The notes below the pieces were generated by a model. That model did no database searches. It saw only the letters and a program-made list of their open reading frames with translations, and was not told the DNA's origin. From contig NZ_FOVZ01000009.1 of NCBI RefSeq assembly GCF_900115295.1, positions 28,073 through 92,072 of the forward strand: a stretch of 64,000 nucleotides of DNA, read 5' to 3'. A program made the position numbers and the translations under genes. The number at the start of each line of letters is the position of its first letter. Position 1 is the stretch's first letter. This stretch comes from Sphingomonas sp. OK281. Its GTDB lineage: Bacteria > Pseudomonadota > Alphaproteobacteria > Sphingomonadales > Sphingomonadaceae. This document shows, piece after piece, positions 42,501-49,921 of the stretch.

Positions 42501-42833
42501 ATCGTGCCAGTGCAGCAGACAACCGCCCTTGCCCGCCCGCTTCTTGCCGACGGTCAGCAATCGGGTGATCCGCGACCAGGCCGGCCGATCCGTCGGGTAA
42601 AGCAGCAAGCGCTGGCCGCATGATAGATCGACGCGCGTGCCGGCAATCGAGCGGACGCCAGTGGCTTTCTGCGCCTCCCATGCGCGCACAACGCCGGCGA
42701 CCGTGCCAATGTCGCTGACGCCGATTGCCGGGTAGCCAAGCACGGCAGCGGCCGCGAACAGTTCGTCCGGACTGGACGCGCCGCGCAGCAGCGAGAAGTG
42801 CGTAAGCACCTGAAGCTCGACATAATGGGTCAT
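39570..42833 (-). CDS. dnaE2: Error-prone DNA polymerase DnaE2 (ImuC)
   Basis: A 1087-residue C-family polymerase. The PHP domain opens with YVELQVLTHFSLLRGASSPDEL. The palm motif region includes CQGRGSAANSCVCF and PPDIDVDFEHERREEIIQW with the catalytic aspartates. The OB-fold domain (YVEVAGIVLVRQKPGSAKG) and the typical DnaE2 end KSHDFH follow. ATG 42833 overlaps the imuB stop (ATGA). It carries out mutagenic lesion bypass under SOS control together with ImuA and ImuB. Confidence 0.96.
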   Translation of the reverse strand: MTHYVELQVLTHFSLLRGASSPDELFAAAAVLGYPAIGVSDIGTVAGVVRAWEAQKATGVRSIAGTRVDLSCGQRLLLYPTDRPAWSRITRLLTVGKKRAGKGGCLLHWHDLEPWSEGVVAILLPHEADEENLAALKDLKAIYGRRGYMALFQRRRPGDAVRIDALARQAGGAAVRAVVTGDVLYHSPEARLLQDVVTAVREKCTVEELGYRREVNADRALKSPDEMVRRFRAYPDALQASVDIARICTFNLGELQYQYPHEKLIDGLTAQEALQKLATEAVERMFDGDVPQAYTDQIAHEIRLIGELGYAPYFLTVYAIVREARRRGILCQGRGSAANSCVCFVLGVTSIDPIKHELLFERFVSGERREPPDIDVDFEHERREEIIQWIYETYGRNHSALTAVVTRYRARGAVRDVGKVLGLPEDLTSSLAGLVWGWSADGVGEKQVEELNLDIGDRRLRLTLELARKLIGVPRHMSQHPGGFVLTHDRLDDLVPIEPAAMEDRQIIEWDKDDIDALKFMKVDVLGLGMLGCMNRAFNMLEADKGLRVGLADLQDDDPDVYAMISKADTLGTFQIESRAQMSMLPRMKPRRFYDLVIQVAIVRPGPIQGDMVHPYLRRREGLEKPEYPRPELRAVLEKTLGVPLFQEQAMKVAIVGAGFTAAEADQLRRAMATFKFTGGVSHFSEKLIEGMVERGYPRKFAERTFRQLEGFGSYGFPESHAASFAKISYASSWMKHHHPDVFCAALMNAQPMGFYAPAQIVRDARDHGVEVRPPCVNASRWDCTLEKTGGRYLAVRLGLRQIRGLSNADGAKIVGARTITPFESVEDVWRRSGVQRAAIEKLADGDAFHGFSVDRRQGLWKVRGLGEAPLPLFAAADRSAETFSAEGLEPDVALRPLTDGREVIEDYRALQLSLRAHPLTFLRDELTRRGVTKCADLANIRDGRYVEVAGIVLVRQKPGSAKGVLFITIEDETGIANGILWPDRFEAQRRTIMSASMVGMKGQVQKEGEIIHVICSRIVDHGDLLHRVGDMSFPHRTGRGDAAQHPGSPDRGDKGWNPEPRNQYWPPHADGMDPEEVMRFKSHDFH

Positions 42834-44614
42834 CCGAAGACCCCGTGCATCCACCAGGACAGGTCGCCGGTGTCATCCTCAAAACCGTCGCCACGCCGGA
42901 ATACCCAGTAGCGACCGCCAGTCTCGTCCTCGACGCGGTAATAGTCGCGGACCGCCCATACCTCCGCATCGCGCCGCCACCATTCGCCATGAACGCGTTC
43001 GGGACCGTCGCCGCCAACCACCTTGTACGTCGCGCCGCGCCACTCAAAGCGCCGCGGAGGTTGGTCGGGCATCAGGGCGATCACGCGATGCAGTGGCTCT
43101 GGATGCGCGAAGAGACGGATCGGCCGCTTCCACTCTGGCCATGTTCCCGGCAGCTCGTTGGGATCGGATTTGACCACGGCCCGCTCCGGGACATGGCTTT
43201 CGACGGGAGCGATGCGGAAGACCGAGTGCATCCCAATTCTTCCTGCGATCAGGTCGACCAAGCGCGCCGGGTCGCGCACCAGCGTCTCGCCGGCGAGGGC
43301 GGCGCCGAGATCAACGGCGTCGAGCGGCTCCGTGTGCGGTGCCACCATTTGAAACTGCTCAAGCCCCATGCCGGGATCGATGCGTTCGATCCGCAGTTTC
43401 AGCAGCCGCAGGAGGTGAGAGACCTCCCGTGTCGGCCGGGATGTGCCAACAGCCACGATTTGCTCGGTGCCATCGACGCGCATTCCCGTCAGGCGGAGGG
43501 AGCGCGCACCAACGCCTTTCGTCTGCAGCAGCACGACAAGATCGCCTAAGAGGTCACCCATGACCTGTTCGATCGCCTCGGCCGTGCTGATCGGCTCCAG
43601 TAGCCGTCGTTCGACCGCCGGAACCTCGATGTCCTCCCGTGGCGTGATAGGCTCTGCGACACCGCCAAGGGCCTGATCGAGGCGTGTGATGGTCGGCAGT
43701 CCGAGACGGCGCGCGAGGGGTCCTCGCGCGACCGGCAGGAGATCCGCGATCCGCTCGAAACCGAATTTGCGCGCGGCGGTCAACGCCGTGGATGTCAGGC
43801 GCAACGCGGCGATCGGCAACGGGCTGAGAGCGTCGACCGTGCCGTGCGGCTCGACGCAAGTAAGATCGGCTTTGCCGAAACGGGCCAGCGCGTGGGCCGC
43901 CCCCGGCGTGTCGGCAACCGCGACGCGCGCGGTAAAGCCTGCACGACGGCAAAAGGCGAGCAGACGACGGCAGAACCGCTCTTCTCCGCCATGGAGGTGA
44001 TCGCAGCCAGCGAGATCAATCCAGAGACCATCAGCCGGTGTGACAGCAGCGATCGGCGACCAGCGACGGACTGCCAGCAGCGCAAGGCGATCAAGGAGCG
44101 CGGCATCAGCTTCCGGCTCGACCGGACGAAAGTCGAGATCGGAGACAAGCGCGCGTGCATGAGTGGCGGCCATGCCAGAATGAATGCCGAGCGCCTGCGC
44201 GCCGGTGCAGGCAGCCACGATCTCCTCCCGTCGGCCGACCTTGCCAACGAGAGCGAGCGGCGCGTGCTGGACTGGTATCATTACGGGCGTGACGACCCGC
44301 AACGCAGGCGCCTGAGCCTTGTACGGGTGGCTTGCCGCTTCCGATCGCCGCCCGAGCTCTCGCATTGGCGGCTGCGCGTGGACGGGAAGCAACGCGATCT
44401 GCGCCTCGACCTCTTCTCGCGACTGCGCGCTGGTCCGCGCCCACCTGGCACCAGGCCGCCAACCGCCGCCCCGCGGCACCGAACAGGCACCCGGGTCGTC
44501 GTCGACCGGCAGTTGCAAGGCGGGCCGCTCAGGCGGCCGCGTATCGGGCCGTTCCAACCGTCTTAGCCGCTCGATGGCCAAGTTCGGCAGGAACAGCGAG
44601 ACGACCCGTCTCAT
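42830..44614 (-). CDS. imuB: Mutasome protein ImuB
   Basis: A 594-residue Y-family-like protein from ATG 44614 (MRRVVSLFLPNLAIERLRR). The palm and little-finger domains are recognisable (GFTARVAVADTPGAAHALARFG, LGLPTITRLDQALGG), but the catalytic acidic residues of DinB are absent, as in all ImuB. The C-terminus (YWVFRRGDGFEDDTGDLSWWMHG) is typical. It bridges DnaE2 to the clamp. It overlaps imuA by 86 bp. Confidence 0.94.
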   Translation of the reverse strand: MRRVVSLFLPNLAIERLRRLERPDTRPPERPALQLPVDDDPGACSVPRGGGWRPGARWARTSAQSREEVEAQIALLPVHAQPPMRELGRRSEAASHPYKAQAPALRVVTPVMIPVQHAPLALVGKVGRREEIVAACTGAQALGIHSGMAATHARALVSDLDFRPVEPEADAALLDRLALLAVRRWSPIAAVTPADGLWIDLAGCDHLHGGEERFCRRLLAFCRRAGFTARVAVADTPGAAHALARFGKADLTCVEPHGTVDALSPLPIAALRLTSTALTAARKFGFERIADLLPVARGPLARRLGLPTITRLDQALGGVAEPITPREDIEVPAVERRLLEPISTAEAIEQVMGDLLGDLVVLLQTKGVGARSLRLTGMRVDGTEQIVAVGTSRPTREVSHLLRLLKLRIERIDPGMGLEQFQMVAPHTEPLDAVDLGAALAGETLVRDPARLVDLIAGRIGMHSVFRIAPVESHVPERAVVKSDPNELPGTWPEWKRPIRLFAHPEPLHRVIALMPDQPPRRFEWRGATYKVVGGDGPERVHGEWWRRDAEVWAVRDYYRVEDETGGRYWVFRRGDGFEDDTGDLSWWMHGVFG

Positions 44615-45293
44615 CGCTGCCCTCCAGTATAAGGGAAAAGCCCTCACCGCCGCGTTGCCGCGCCAGTTCGACCATCCATCTCGCGCGTCCTACACCCGCG
44701 ACCTCCAGCCGCGCCGAAGGCGCGGAGCCAATCCGCCAGCGTGTCCACGCGGCGGATGGTTCCGAGAAAGGATCTTGGTCACCGCCACTTCGGCGACGCA
44801 GCAACAGCACCGGCATATCGGCTTCTGCCGCCACCAACTGCAGGCGGCGGGTTGCAACCATCGACACCTTGCTGGCTTCCGCGATGATTGCCGACGGCGT
44901 CCCGTCGCGAACTGCGTCCTCGATTACGGCGAGCAATGCCGCGTCATCATAGGGTTGAGCATAGATTACATCGGACGAGGAGAGACCTGCCTGAGCCAAA
45001 GCAGGTGCGTAGAGGTCGGTGCGGCACGTGGCCCACAAAACAGGGCCGCTGGCATTGGTGGCCTCGCGCGCCGCAATACCGGCAAGGAACAGCGTGGTTG
45101 CCGCATCATCCACCAGTGATCCGCTACGCGCCGTCGCCTCGTGAAGCGCGCCGGCACGTAAACCCCCAGCCCCAAGTTTGCTGTCGATCGCAGCCACGCC
45201 GAACGGCAGCACGCGGTAGTCGGTGACCGGCGTGGCGATCGTCCGCAGGTGGGCAAGACTGGTTGCAAGGGACTCGGGGGCGGGGGACATCAT
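44529..45293 (-). CDS. imuA: Mutasome protein ImuA
   Basis: A 254-residue RecA-like protein without an intact Walker A. The line LPFGVAAIDSKLGAGGLRAGALHEA is the ImuA signature, and the middle and end (LLLRRRSGGDQDPFSEPSAAWTRW) agree. First gene of the operon, with a LexA box 18-32 bp upstream of its ATG. It acts in SOS mutagenesis with ImuB and DnaE2. Confidence 0.93.
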   Translation of the reverse strand: MMSPAPESLATSLAHLRTIATPVTDYRVLPFGVAAIDSKLGAGGLRAGALHEATARSGSLVDDAATTLFLAGIAAREATNASGPVLWATCRTDLYAPALAQAGLSSSDVIYAQPYDDAALLAVIEDAVRDGTPSAIIAEASKVSMVATRRLQLVAAEADMPVLLLRRRSGGDQDPFSEPSAAWTRWRIGSAPSARLEVAGVGRARWMVELARQRGGEGFSLILEGSDETGRLAVPAELGHRAAKTVGTARYAAA

Positions 45294-45310
45294 GGTCTAA
45301 GACTCTACTC

Positions 45311-45325
45311 GTTCTCTTTATGTTC
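45311..45325. promoter_or_regulatory. LexA (SOS) box of imuA-imuB-dnaE2
   Basis: GTTC-TCTTTAT-GTTC fits the alphaproteobacterial LexA site GTTC-N7-GTTC exactly and lies just upstream of imuA, where repression of the mutasome operon is expected. Confidence 0.85.
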
Positions 45326-45486
45326 CGTTACCAAGTCCTACATTGCAAGCGCTTTGATCATCCCGATCCGGGCAGGTGGCCCGACTTTCCCCTCGGCGTA
45401 CGAAGGGGAACGAAAAAAATACGAAGCGGCAACAAACGGCGAATTATTCGCTTTCGTTTGCCCATTGGGTGACTCATAGAATCATA

Positions 45487-45933
45487 ATGCCGATCCGCCC
45501 CGAGAACCGCTGGCTCTACCCGATCGACTGGCGGCAACTGTCGCAGGCGGTTCGGTTCGATCGCGCCGGGGCCAAGTGCGAGGGATGTGGCCGGCCGCAT
45601 CTGCGCCGTGTGGTCCATCTCGGCAACGGACGCTGGTGGGATGCCGATGTCCGGTGCTGGCGGTCGGACCGGGGCAAACGTATCTCGATGAGAGGCGGGT
45701 TCGTGCTGGCATCGGTCCGGGTGACCTATGTCGTCCTGGCCTGCGCGCACCTCGATCATGATCCGGGCAACAGCGCGTCTTCGAATCTCAAAGCACTCTG
45801 TCAGCGTTGCCACATGATCCACGATGCGGCCGAGCACCGCTGGCAGCGCTGGTGGAATGTCTTTCGGCTCCGGGCGATCCGCGATCTTTACGAAGATCCC
45901 CGCGTCACGCGCGAACGCATTGCTGGCCGCTAG
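45487..45933 (+). CDS. HNH-nuclease-like zinc protein
   Basis: A 148-residue protein from ATG 45487 (MPIRPENRWLYP). A CEGCG pair and CQRCH form a zinc site, with ACAHLDHDPGNSASSNLKALC giving the HNH-like core that ends in HMIHD. Such small proteins are often annotated as HNH nucleases; activity is not shown. It is divergent from the mutasome, whose LexA box lies 160 bp upstream. Confidence 0.7.
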   Translation: MPIRPENRWLYPIDWRQLSQAVRFDRAGAKCEGCGRPHLRRVVHLGNGRWWDADVRCWRSDRGKRISMRGGFVLASVRVTYVVLACAHLDHDPGNSASSNLKALCQRCHMIHDAAEHRWQRWWNVFRLRAIRDLYEDPRVTRERIAGR

Positions 45934-46106
45934 ATATCGATATTTCGAGCGCGCATCGCTTCGGCCGCTAGATCGGCGATCGGCCCCCGCCCTGCGGTCG
46001 CCTCATAGACTTCGGCGACATCGTGATCAGCGAGCTTATCCAGGATCAGCCGCACCGCCGAGACGCTCGTGTCGTCCAGTACGGTCTTTGTCTCGTCGTT
46101 CGCCAT
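45930..46106 (-). CDS. Small hypothetical protein, 58 residues
   Basis: An open frame from ATG 46106 to TAG 45930 encoding MANDETKTVLDDTSVSAVRL and ending MRARNIDI. It is acidic and helical in character. It overlaps the end of the HNH-like gene by 4 bp on the other strand and diverges from HU. The ribosome site is weak. No family recognised. Confidence 0.45.
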   Translation of the reverse strand: MANDETKTVLDDTSVSAVRLILDKLADHDVAEVYEATAGRGPIADLAAEAMRARNIDI

Positions 46107-46147
46107 GGCTAAGGTCCCGCCGGTGTTTCCAATGGAGAACGAATATC

Positions 46148-46417
46148 ATGAACGTAAGTGACTTGGCCAAGGGCGTCGCGGAGGCGACCGGATCGAACGA
46201 AGCCGATGCAAAGAAGGCGATCACCGCCGTGTTCGACCAGATCGCGGTAGCTGCCGTGAATGGCGAGGAGGTTTCGATTCCGGGGTTCGGCAAGTTCACG
46301 GTCAAGGACCGTCCGGAGCGCGAAGGCCGTAATCCCGGGACTGGTGAGGCGATCACGATTGCGGCTTCCAAGAAGGTTGCGTTCACGGCCGCCAAGGGGC
46401 TGAAAGACAAGATGTAA
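46148..46417 (+). CDS. hup: Nucleoid protein HU
   Basis: An 89-residue DNA-bending protein. It begins MNVSDLAKGVAEATG and has the HU signature GFGKFTVKDRPEREGRNPGTGE followed by KKVAFTAAKGLKDK. GGAGAACG precedes the ATG; the long upstream frame extension is not used. Carried HU proteins are common on large plasmids. Confidence 0.93.
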   Translation: MNVSDLAKGVAEATGSNEADAKKAITAVFDQIAVAAVNGEEVSIPGFGKFTVKDRPEREGRNPGTGEAITIAASKKVAFTAAKGLKDKM

Positions 46418-46470
46418 GACGTGTGCGCCGGCGAGTGATCTCGTCGGCGCCAACCCAAGGGATAGGCTTC

Positions 46471-47142
46471 GTGTGCAACCGGTATCGTATGACGGCAAAG
46501 GAAGTCGACCTTGCGGTCACCTTCGGTATCCGACCTCCTTATGAAAAGGACGAGGAATACCCCGTCGGTGACATCTTCCCGACGGGCAAGAAGACCCCGT
46601 TCTACGGCAAGGTGATCGTGCAGGACGGCACCGAGCGCAAGCTCGAGCGGATGGAATGGGGTGTACCGACGCAGGTGCCCAGCGCTCGCGACCCCTCGGT
46701 TAAGCTTACCAAGTACGTGACAAACGTGCGCAACCTGAACTCCAGCTTCTGGCGATCGATGCTGACGACACCGGCGCGGCGCTGCCTCGTCCCGGTCACC
46801 GCCTTCTCGGAATACGGGTTGGCGCCTGGCGAAGACGGCAAGAAGCCGTTGCATTGGTTTGACGTGCCCAGCCGTCCGGTCTTCGCTTTCGCCGGGATCT
46901 GGCGTCCGACCGAGCGCGCCAACGCCTACGGCTTCCTGACGACGGAGCCGAACACGATCGTGGCGCCCATCCACCCCAAGGCCATGCCGGTCATCCTACA
47001 CGACGAGGATTCCGACCGTTGGCTGACCGCCCCCTGGGACGATCTGAAGGACTTGGTTGCCCCCTACCCCTCGCAGCTGATGCGGGTTGAAGGCTTGGTC
47101 ACGGCGGACGCGGACAATGCCCGATCGCCTGTGCTATTCTAG
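46471..47142 (+). CDS. yedK: SRAP/HMCES-family DNA-protein crosslink protein
   Basis: A 223-residue SOS-response-associated peptidase. The start must be GTG 46471, because it places the catalytic Cys at position 2 (MCNRYRM), as the family requires; AGGGATAGG precedes it. Further family motifs are RRCLVPVTAFSEY, FAFAGIWRP and HPKAMPVIL (catalytic His). It shields abasic sites in single-stranded DNA by a covalent link to Cys2. It follows HU by about 50 bp. Confidence 0.93.
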   Translation: MCNRYRMTAKEVDLAVTFGIRPPYEKDEEYPVGDIFPTGKKTPFYGKVIVQDGTERKLERMEWGVPTQVPSARDPSVKLTKYVTNVRNLNSSFWRSMLTTPARRCLVPVTAFSEYGLAPGEDGKKPLHWFDVPSRPVFAFAGIWRPTERANAYGFLTTEPNTIVAPIHPKAMPVILHDEDSDRWLTAPWDDLKDLVAPYPSQLMRVEGLVTADADNARSPVLF

Positions 47143-47170
47143 CCGTTGAACCCCGAAAAGGTGACTGACA

Positions 47171-47458
47171 ATGACAGAAGCGACATGGAGCGAAAGCGCC
47201 AAGACTCCGGATATCAACTGGCGGATGAGTGCGTCGTTGGAAAACGTGCCCCGTGGTGAAACCGATATTGCAGAGGTGACGAACCTTGAGCGAGCCGTGC
47301 GGGATTGGGTCAGGCTGGACCCTGAACATAAAGAAGCGGCAACCTTGACCACGGATCATGCCGTTCAGATCGAAGGGGTTTCGAGTACGACGTTCACTGG
47401 CGAAGCTATCGCAGCGCTCGCCGAACACCTGCCGCCCACTCCAACCGAAAAGGAGTAA
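47171..47458 (+). CDS. Hypothetical protein
   Basis: A 95-residue acidic protein (MTEATWSESAKTPDINWRMS). A GAAAAGG stretch precedes the ATG. No family recognised. It lies 28 bp after the SRAP gene and 5 bp before the next gene, so the three may be co-transcribed. Confidence 0.6.
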   Translation: MTEATWSESAKTPDINWRMSASLENVPRGETDIAEVTNLERAVRDWVRLDPEHKEAATLTTDHAVQIEGVSSTTFTGEAIAALAEHLPPTPTEKE

Positions 47459-47463
47459 TTACG

Positions 47464-47754
47464 ATGGTGAAATCCAGCGTCCGGTTCGAGCGCGGTGACG
47501 GATATTGGGTGGCCGAGCGTGATAGCATCGGCTTTACCGGCACGACCGATTTTGGTCCCGTCGACTTTCTGATTACCAGCGAAGCGTTGGCCGAGATGCT
47601 GAACCCGGAGCTGGAAGGAATTGATCCGGAAACTGCGGTCGAGGTCTTCATCGAGTTCGAAAGCGACATTCACCGCATCGCCCAGCGCGAATTTGTGAAA
47701 CGCCTAGGTGGTGAGCCACCGATCCTGCTGACGACTGCAGATGTAGCGCTTTAG
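47464..47754 (+). CDS. DUF1488-like small protein
   Basis: A 96-residue protein. The pattern of an N-terminal beta sheet (SSVRFERGDGYWVAERDSIGF), a middle DFLITSEAL and a C-terminal helix with ESDIHRIAQREFVKR resembles DUF1488, a small family of unknown function. An AAAAGGAG site precedes it. The family call is tentative. Confidence 0.55.
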   Translation: MVKSSVRFERGDGYWVAERDSIGFTGTTDFGPVDFLITSEALAEMLNPELEGIDPETAVEVFIEFESDIHRIAQREFVKRLGGEPPILLTTADVAL

Positions 47755-47789
47755 CGCCGAGGCACGTCTACAATCCGGCAGATCAATAG

Positions 47790-47814
47790 CCCGGAATGGG
47801 TTACGCTCCGGGCC
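47790..47814. terminator. Possible bidirectional terminator hairpin
   Basis: GCCCGGA and TCCGGGC pair across an 11-base loop between two convergent genes. There is no clear T-run, so the assignment is tentative. Confidence 0.35.
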
Positions 47815-47834
47815 CACGTCCTTCATATACCTAT

Positions 47835-48020
47835 TCAGTATAAGCCGCCATCTTCTCGCTCCTCGGCTCCTTCCTTCTGCGCTTCCTCCAGATCGTTTGG
47901 ATTCTGTTCGTCAGCGATTGGTTTATCCTCGAGCGTATCTTCCGGCTCGTTATTGCCGTCCGAAAGTTCGTTGACGTCGGTTTCAAAACCAGGTTCTTCA
48001 TCTTGCGGGGTAATCGCCAT
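47835..48020 (-). CDS. Small highly acidic protein
   Basis: A 61-residue protein with about a third Asp and Glu (DEEPGFETDVNELSDGNNEP). AAGGAGAGCAACA provides an excellent ribosome site before ATG 48020, which supports it as a real gene. Possibly a DNA mimic or disordered protein; function unknown. Confidence 0.6.
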   Translation of the reverse strand: MAITPQDEEPGFETDVNELSDGNNEPEDTLEDKPIADEQNPNDLEEAQKEGAEEREDGGLY

Positions 48021-48181
48021 TGTTGCTCTCCTTGATTACATCAAACGATCCAACAAACCGCTGAGTTGCGAACCGGCGGACGATACCCGGTACCTGCCGG
48101 TAATCACTCGCCAATACGCGCACGATGATATCGGGATGGAACCGGTGGCGCGTCGTCCGTGGCCTGGATATAGCCCCGGAA

Positions 48182-48778
48182 ATGAGCTTATCCCCACGTG
48201 CTTTGCACCGTCTCGTTATCGCCGTTGTCCTGCCGTTGCTGGCGGCGCCGTTACCTGTCAGCGGGGCGGCGCTTCAAAAAGGCAAGCCGCGCGGTTCAGT
48301 ACCTGCGCCGAGGAAGGCAAGCAGTGCCATCATCGCACTACCTTTGACCCCCATAGTGCCAAAGGGGCAGCGTCTGTGTTCGGCACGCACGCCTACCGGG
48401 TTGGGATATACGATGATGCGCCCTGGATCTGGCGCGAAGCCCACCCAAGGCGATGTCTCGCTAGTGAACTACATCGGCTATCTGGCAACGACCGGGGCAG
48501 TGTTCGATCAAGGGATGCGGTCCCCATTGCCGGTTAACGGCGTGATCGCGGGCTTCTCTCAAGGATTGCAGATGCTAGCCAAGAATGGCGTTGCACGGTT
48601 CTGTATTCCTGCGGCGATGGCCTATGGGTCGCAAGCGTCAGGCCCGATCCCCGCCAACTCCGATCTTGTGTTTCAGGTCGAGCTCCTGGACTTTAAAACG
48701 ACAGCGCAGGTCGAGAGCATGACTAGGCCGCAAGCGGCAGAAGCGCCTGCACAGAAGGATGCCGTCCCACAGCCATAG
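48182..48778 (+). CDS. FKBP-type peptidyl-prolyl isomerase, exported
   Basis: A 198-residue protein from ATG 48182. It has a signal peptide (LVIAVVLPLLAAPLPVSGAA) and an FKBP domain: VNYIGYLATTGAVFDQGM, VIAGFSQGLQMLAKNGVARF, MAYGSQASGPIPANSDLVFQVELL. It catalyses proline isomerisation in the periplasm. It appears to be a single gene. Confidence 0.85.
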   Translation: MSLSPRALHRLVIAVVLPLLAAPLPVSGAALQKGKPRGSVPAPRKASSAIIALPLTPIVPKGQRLCSARTPTGLGYTMMRPGSGAKPTQGDVSLVNYIGYLATTGAVFDQGMRSPLPVNGVIAGFSQGLQMLAKNGVARFCIPAAMAYGSQASGPIPANSDLVFQVELLDFKTTAQVESMTRPQAAEAPAQKDAVPQP

Positions 48779-48874
48779 TCAGGTCGGCTGCCGCTAGAAT
48801 TCCGATTCCAAGCCCCTTGACCGAGATGGCTGATAACCCTGCCACTCCTCCGTTGATCCTGCTATCGATTATGG

Positions 48875-49072
48875 ATGCTCAAATCACGGATCAAGCGGCG
48901 TGCTGCCGTAGGTGACCGCGCTGTCGATCGTCTCGCTGAGATCGAAGCCGCGGTTGCTGCACTTAAGGACAAGGACCTCCTCGATCTGGCGGATATTTTC
49001 TCGGGCGAGACGGTAACGACGTTGAAGGAAATGGCGTCTGCCGAAATGGCGAAACGGAATATCAGCTTGTGA
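48875..49072 (+). CDS. Small hypothetical protein
   Basis: A 65-residue helical protein (AVDRLAEIEAAVAALKDKDL). It overlaps the next gene by 4 bp (GTGA), which supports it. No family recognised; the start may be a little downstream. Confidence 0.5.
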   Translation: MLKSRIKRRAAVGDRAVDRLAEIEAAVAALKDKDLLDLADIFSGETVTTLKEMASAEMAKRNISL

Positions 49073-49299
49073 CCGCACGTAACCAGACGGAGTCGGCGAT
49101 CTATCGGGTAAAGCTTACGCCCTTGCCTATGGTTATCGACGCAGACGACCAGCCGGTGCCAAATTCACATGTGGTCGAAATCAATTTCCCTGGCGATGCC
49201 ATCGAAACGGCACTCGGCAAGGTAAACACTATTGTTGGTCCGGGGTTAGCCAAGATCATAGTCAACGATACGACCTTCCGGGGCGTGGCGCTATGCTAA
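49069..49299 (+). CDS. Small hypothetical protein
   Basis: A 76-residue, beta-rich protein (YRVKLTPLPMVIDADDQPVP) starting with GTG 49069 inside the previous stop. The pair could be a two-gene unit, but no toxin or antitoxin motif is visible. Confidence 0.5.
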   Translation: MTARNQTESAIYRVKLTPLPMVIDADDQPVPNSHVVEINFPGDAIETALGKVNTIVGPGLAKIIVNDTTFRGVALC

Positions 49300-49346
49300 T
49301 TGTCGAGGACCGCTATGAAGCGGCTTGATAACAAGGGAGCGTAGCG

Positions 49347-49826
49347 ATGAATTTGGGGAGCCTCCCACAGTGGGCTTCGGCCTTTGCAAACTTAGGTGTG
49401 TTTGTAATAGCGCTTACGCTGCTGCGCGGCGCACACGTTCGTGCTCGGAAAGCGGAGTTCAGTCTGGCAACGGCCGACGGCCAGCGGCGCCGTTCCATTA
49501 CAAACCATTTCCTAGAAATTTTGGATTATGCTGGTGACGCGACAGCCGAAGCGCTGAGCGCGTTTAGCATCGAGCAAGCCGATCATATTTATTACAAACA
49601 CTATGCGCTTTTCCAAGCGGCGTTATGCGCGTCAGGGGGGCGTATCGAACGACTACAGTCGTTATCGGATCTACCGATGGACATTTACTGTCTCTGCGAT
49701 AGATTTGGCACGATCATTGTCTCGCCTCGACTAGGCGCCGCGCTTGACGAAACTGCCATCGAAGCCATGAACGACCTTCAACGTCATTTAAACGCTATAC
49801 GAGAAGACGTCGTACTCACCGGTTGA
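49347..49826 (+). CDS. Hypothetical single-pass membrane protein
   Basis: A 159-residue protein with one N-terminal hydrophobic segment (WASAFANLGVFVIALTLL) and a helical cytoplasmic part. GGGAGCG precedes ATG 49347. Family not recognised. Confidence 0.6.
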   Translation: MNLGSLPQWASAFANLGVFVIALTLLRGAHVRARKAEFSLATADGQRRRSITNHFLEILDYAGDATAEALSAFSIEQADHIYYKHYALFQAALCASGGRIERLQSLSDLPMDIYCLCDRFGTIIVSPRLGAALDETAIEAMNDLQRHLNAIREDVVLTG

Positions 49827-49921
49827 ACGCCAAAAAATCTCAAGGAGAGGGATCTGCAGTGGTATCGTGGAAAGCGCGATATGCTCATCGCTCTCCCGCA
49901 ATGTCCACATGGCGGAGGCAC

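Noticed and set aside
45824..46147. Long upstream extension of HU
   Set aside because: HU proteins are about 90 residues and start at MN-SDL; the extension overlaps other genes.
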